64,000 nt of DNA from Oxytricha trifallax (taxonomy: Eukaryota > Ciliophora > Spirotrichea > Sporadotrichida > Oxytrichidae). The notes under the pieces are model-generated. The model saw only the letters and a program-made list of their open reading frames with translations. It did no database searches and was not told where the DNA came from. Position numbers and translations under genes: made by a program. Where the stretch lies: contig ARYC01000151.1 in the NCBI GenBank assembly GCA_000711775.1, positions 62,001-126,000 on the forward strand. Direction: 5' to 3'. Every line of letters begins with the position of its first letter. Within the stretch, counting starts at the first letter, position 1. This document shows, piece after piece, positions 61,876-64,000 of this stretch.

Positions 61876-64000
61876 TCTATTCTGTACCTAAACCCCAAAA
61901 GTTTTTGAAATTGTGAACAGTAAAAACCTAACTGCCACTATTTTGGCAATACTGTAAATTTAGCTTGAAATTTTTTTCCCTAGAAGATTCTGTGTCAGTA
62001 ATAATATATGTATATAATAGTATTCTGTTCGGGGTCATAAGGGACCTCATATCATTCAATAGCTATTTTAAGGTTTCTGGGTATTTTATAAGCCAAGGAA
62101 TTCATAATGCATGGTTAGAGACTCGGTTGACCACTCCATAAAATAGTGTCATGAGACCACCAACATTTAAAAATTGTTCATTAAAACTTGATCTCTAGCC
62201 AATGCCTGGCTCACAACTCCTTCAACTCTTATAATTTAAGGACTACAAAGATACAGGTATTAAAGAGGAGTTCTGAAAACCTTTATTAGTATGTTACCAA
62301 CCTTATAGAATAAATATGGAATGAGAATGGCTTATGAGTTGTTTAGCTAAAATTTCCTGACTCCTCCTTTTTGACACTTTAGTTGTTTAACATAAATTTT
62401 TTTTTCTTTCTAATAAGGCTTTATCCATTGCATAGTAATTTTAGGAAATTTTCGATAATTAATTATCACAAGAAGGTGATAATTTAAGAGCTGAGTCTAG
62501 TTCTTTTACTAGTTCTTCTATTTGGATTAAAATGATTACCTATATTTTTTATTTTCTGCTTATTGTGGGTAGTATTGACCTTTTTATATGTTTGTTGTTT
62601 ATTTATACACATGTTTGGGAATTTGCGGTAGAGTTCTAGCATGTTTTTGGAAAATGAATCCTCTGATTAAAATGTTGTCCTTATAATTGAATTTTATATT
62701 TCCAAATTATGGAATTTTCTAAATCATGTTCTATGATACCTTAATAACAAAGAAATTTTTATCAGTGAGTTTTCCACATTCTTAAATATCATTTATAAGC
62801 AGTAAGATTTATTGGATCATTTCAATTTAATTCTATATTTATAAGGGAATTTTATCAGTTTTATCGATCTTACTCTATTTCCTTACTTTAGCGTTTTAGT
62901 TGTTTTGTTTTTGATTGTAGAGATAACTATCTGCTACACAGATGCTCTCATATATTCAACTGAATCACATTCAAGTTTGTCATAAGTTCATTTAATTAAT
63001 CATCATTAATATATCAATTCTTTTTAATTTGGAAGTGATAAACTATAAATATAATTATACATAATTTTTTTCGATTTCTTTTGTTTTATATAGTTTAATT
63101 TGAATTCTATTTTTTCATATTCATAATTTATTATCCATTTAAGTTTCCATCTTTTTGTACTTTATTAAGATATAAAAAAGGTAAATAGAATATTTAATAA
63201 GAAGCATATGATTCGAATTTAATGTGATGATAAATGCTCAAGAATCTTTAATGATATTTCCAATATAAATTATATTAACAATTATTATGTACTTTATTTA
63301 GTATATTTGACTTTAAGCATTTATTTTAAAAAATAGGGAAATCTTAGTTTGTAAAATTAATTATTATTCATTTACTATACACAATTCAACCATTTGAATA
63401 ATATCTTCATTATGAGAAAAAAAAGTTTCTTTGAGAAAAATCTAGCTGTCTCAGTTGGGCATTTACTTTAATAATAATATCATTTGACAGTTTCCTCTGA
63501 AATATTATTTACAAAATCAATTAATTTATTTTTATTTCTTTGGATAAAATTAAGCAACTGTTTATACACTAGTCTAGCAAATATATTTCTAATTACTGAT
63601 AAAAACTTGGAAAGAATTAGAAAATATATATAAAATGAAATTATCTACCTGTATTTTTATTTTGTATTTTGTATATTATTTAATACACTATTGACAAAAT
63701 TCATAAAAGAAACATTTTTGCATGCTATTAAATTAATTTTTGTTTAGTTTTTAATACAAAGTATATATATTATTATTTATAATATTTCTAAATAAATTGT
63801 AATCCTATGCATAGGAATTTAAGAAGTATTTAGAGCATAATATTTGTCTGCTAAAATATTTTGTTGTATTATTTGTTGAGAATTATTCTTTGGCCTAACT
63901 ATTTATAATGTAGATAATTACATTTCTTAGAATTTAATGGAGTATTTTTCTGATATTAGAGAATAGGTGCTTTAATATTTAAAATAGTCATCTATATTAT
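61876..64000. other. AT-rich stretch, nothing recognised
   Basis: A slightly GC-richer patch at 62030-62330 has no recognisable frame; the rest is featureless. Confidence 0.4.

Noticed and set aside
1-64000. Treating TGA as Trp throughout the window
   Set aside because: It removes every stop and makes all frames open. Only the methyltransferase motif position gives real support, so it is kept as a question.

Overview
The window reads as ciliate nuclear DNA. It is extremely AT-rich. The only long recognisable protein frames appear when TAA and TAG are read as glutamine: a DD34E transposase on the minus strand (14355-15948) and two MT-A70 methyltransferase frames (13076-14121, 26112-27096) run through many TAA/TAG codons and end at TGA. 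Short GT-AG introns (about 33-102 bases) fit. Which ciliate cannot be told from the sequence. Germline (micronuclear) DNA of a Tetrahymena/Oxytricha-type ciliate would fit a mobile-element-rich, gene-poor stretch. A karyorelict (TAA/TAG = Gln, TGA = Trp or stop) would explain some in-frame TGAs, one of which sits at the Trp of a methyltransferase catalytic motif.

Layout. 1-12.8 kb: mostly featureless AT-rich DNA with a GC-rich 20-bp tandem repeat (473-650), a few weak reading frames, a 261-bp MITE with 55-bp perfect inverted ends (8690-8950) and the first of three hAT-like MITEs (9731-10257). 12.8-27.1 kb: the information-rich core. Cassette A holds an MT-A70 gene (+), a Tc1/IS630-family DD34E transposase (-) and an unnamed protein X (+). 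Cassette B holds a second DD34E transposase (+, interrupted by a 415-bp hairpin), a homologue of X (-) and a second MT-A70 gene (+). Between them lie four unidentified genes or gene remnants (17.7-22.7 kb), one with well-formed introns. 27.6-29 kb: unidentified coding remnants ending in an acidic tail. 29.4-32.5 kb: an element with 167-bp inverted ends, carrying a nested hAT-like MITE. 33.4-39.3 kb: two LINE-like fragments in opposite orientation, and the first copy of a small minus-strand acidic-exon family that recurs near 46.5 and 49.1 kb. 41.1 kb: third hAT-like MITE. 44-45.1 kb: unidentified minus-strand coding remnant. 49.3-64 kb: almost nothing recognisable.

How the genes may work together. 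Twice within 14 kb the same three protein families sit together: Tc1/IS630 transposase, MT-A70 adenine methyltransferase and protein X. In A the catalytic residues look right (transposase first Asp present; methyltransferase Asp-Asn-Pro followed by TGA at the Trp position). In B both enzymes have a changed catalytic residue (Asn for the first Asp; Glu-Pro-Ser-Tyr in place of Asp-Pro-Pro-Trp). Ciliate DNA N6-adenine methylation is known to use a catalytic MT-A70 (MTA1) with a non-catalytic partner (MTA9). The pairing here resembles that, but functional pairing is inference, and simple decay of copy B is the main alternative.
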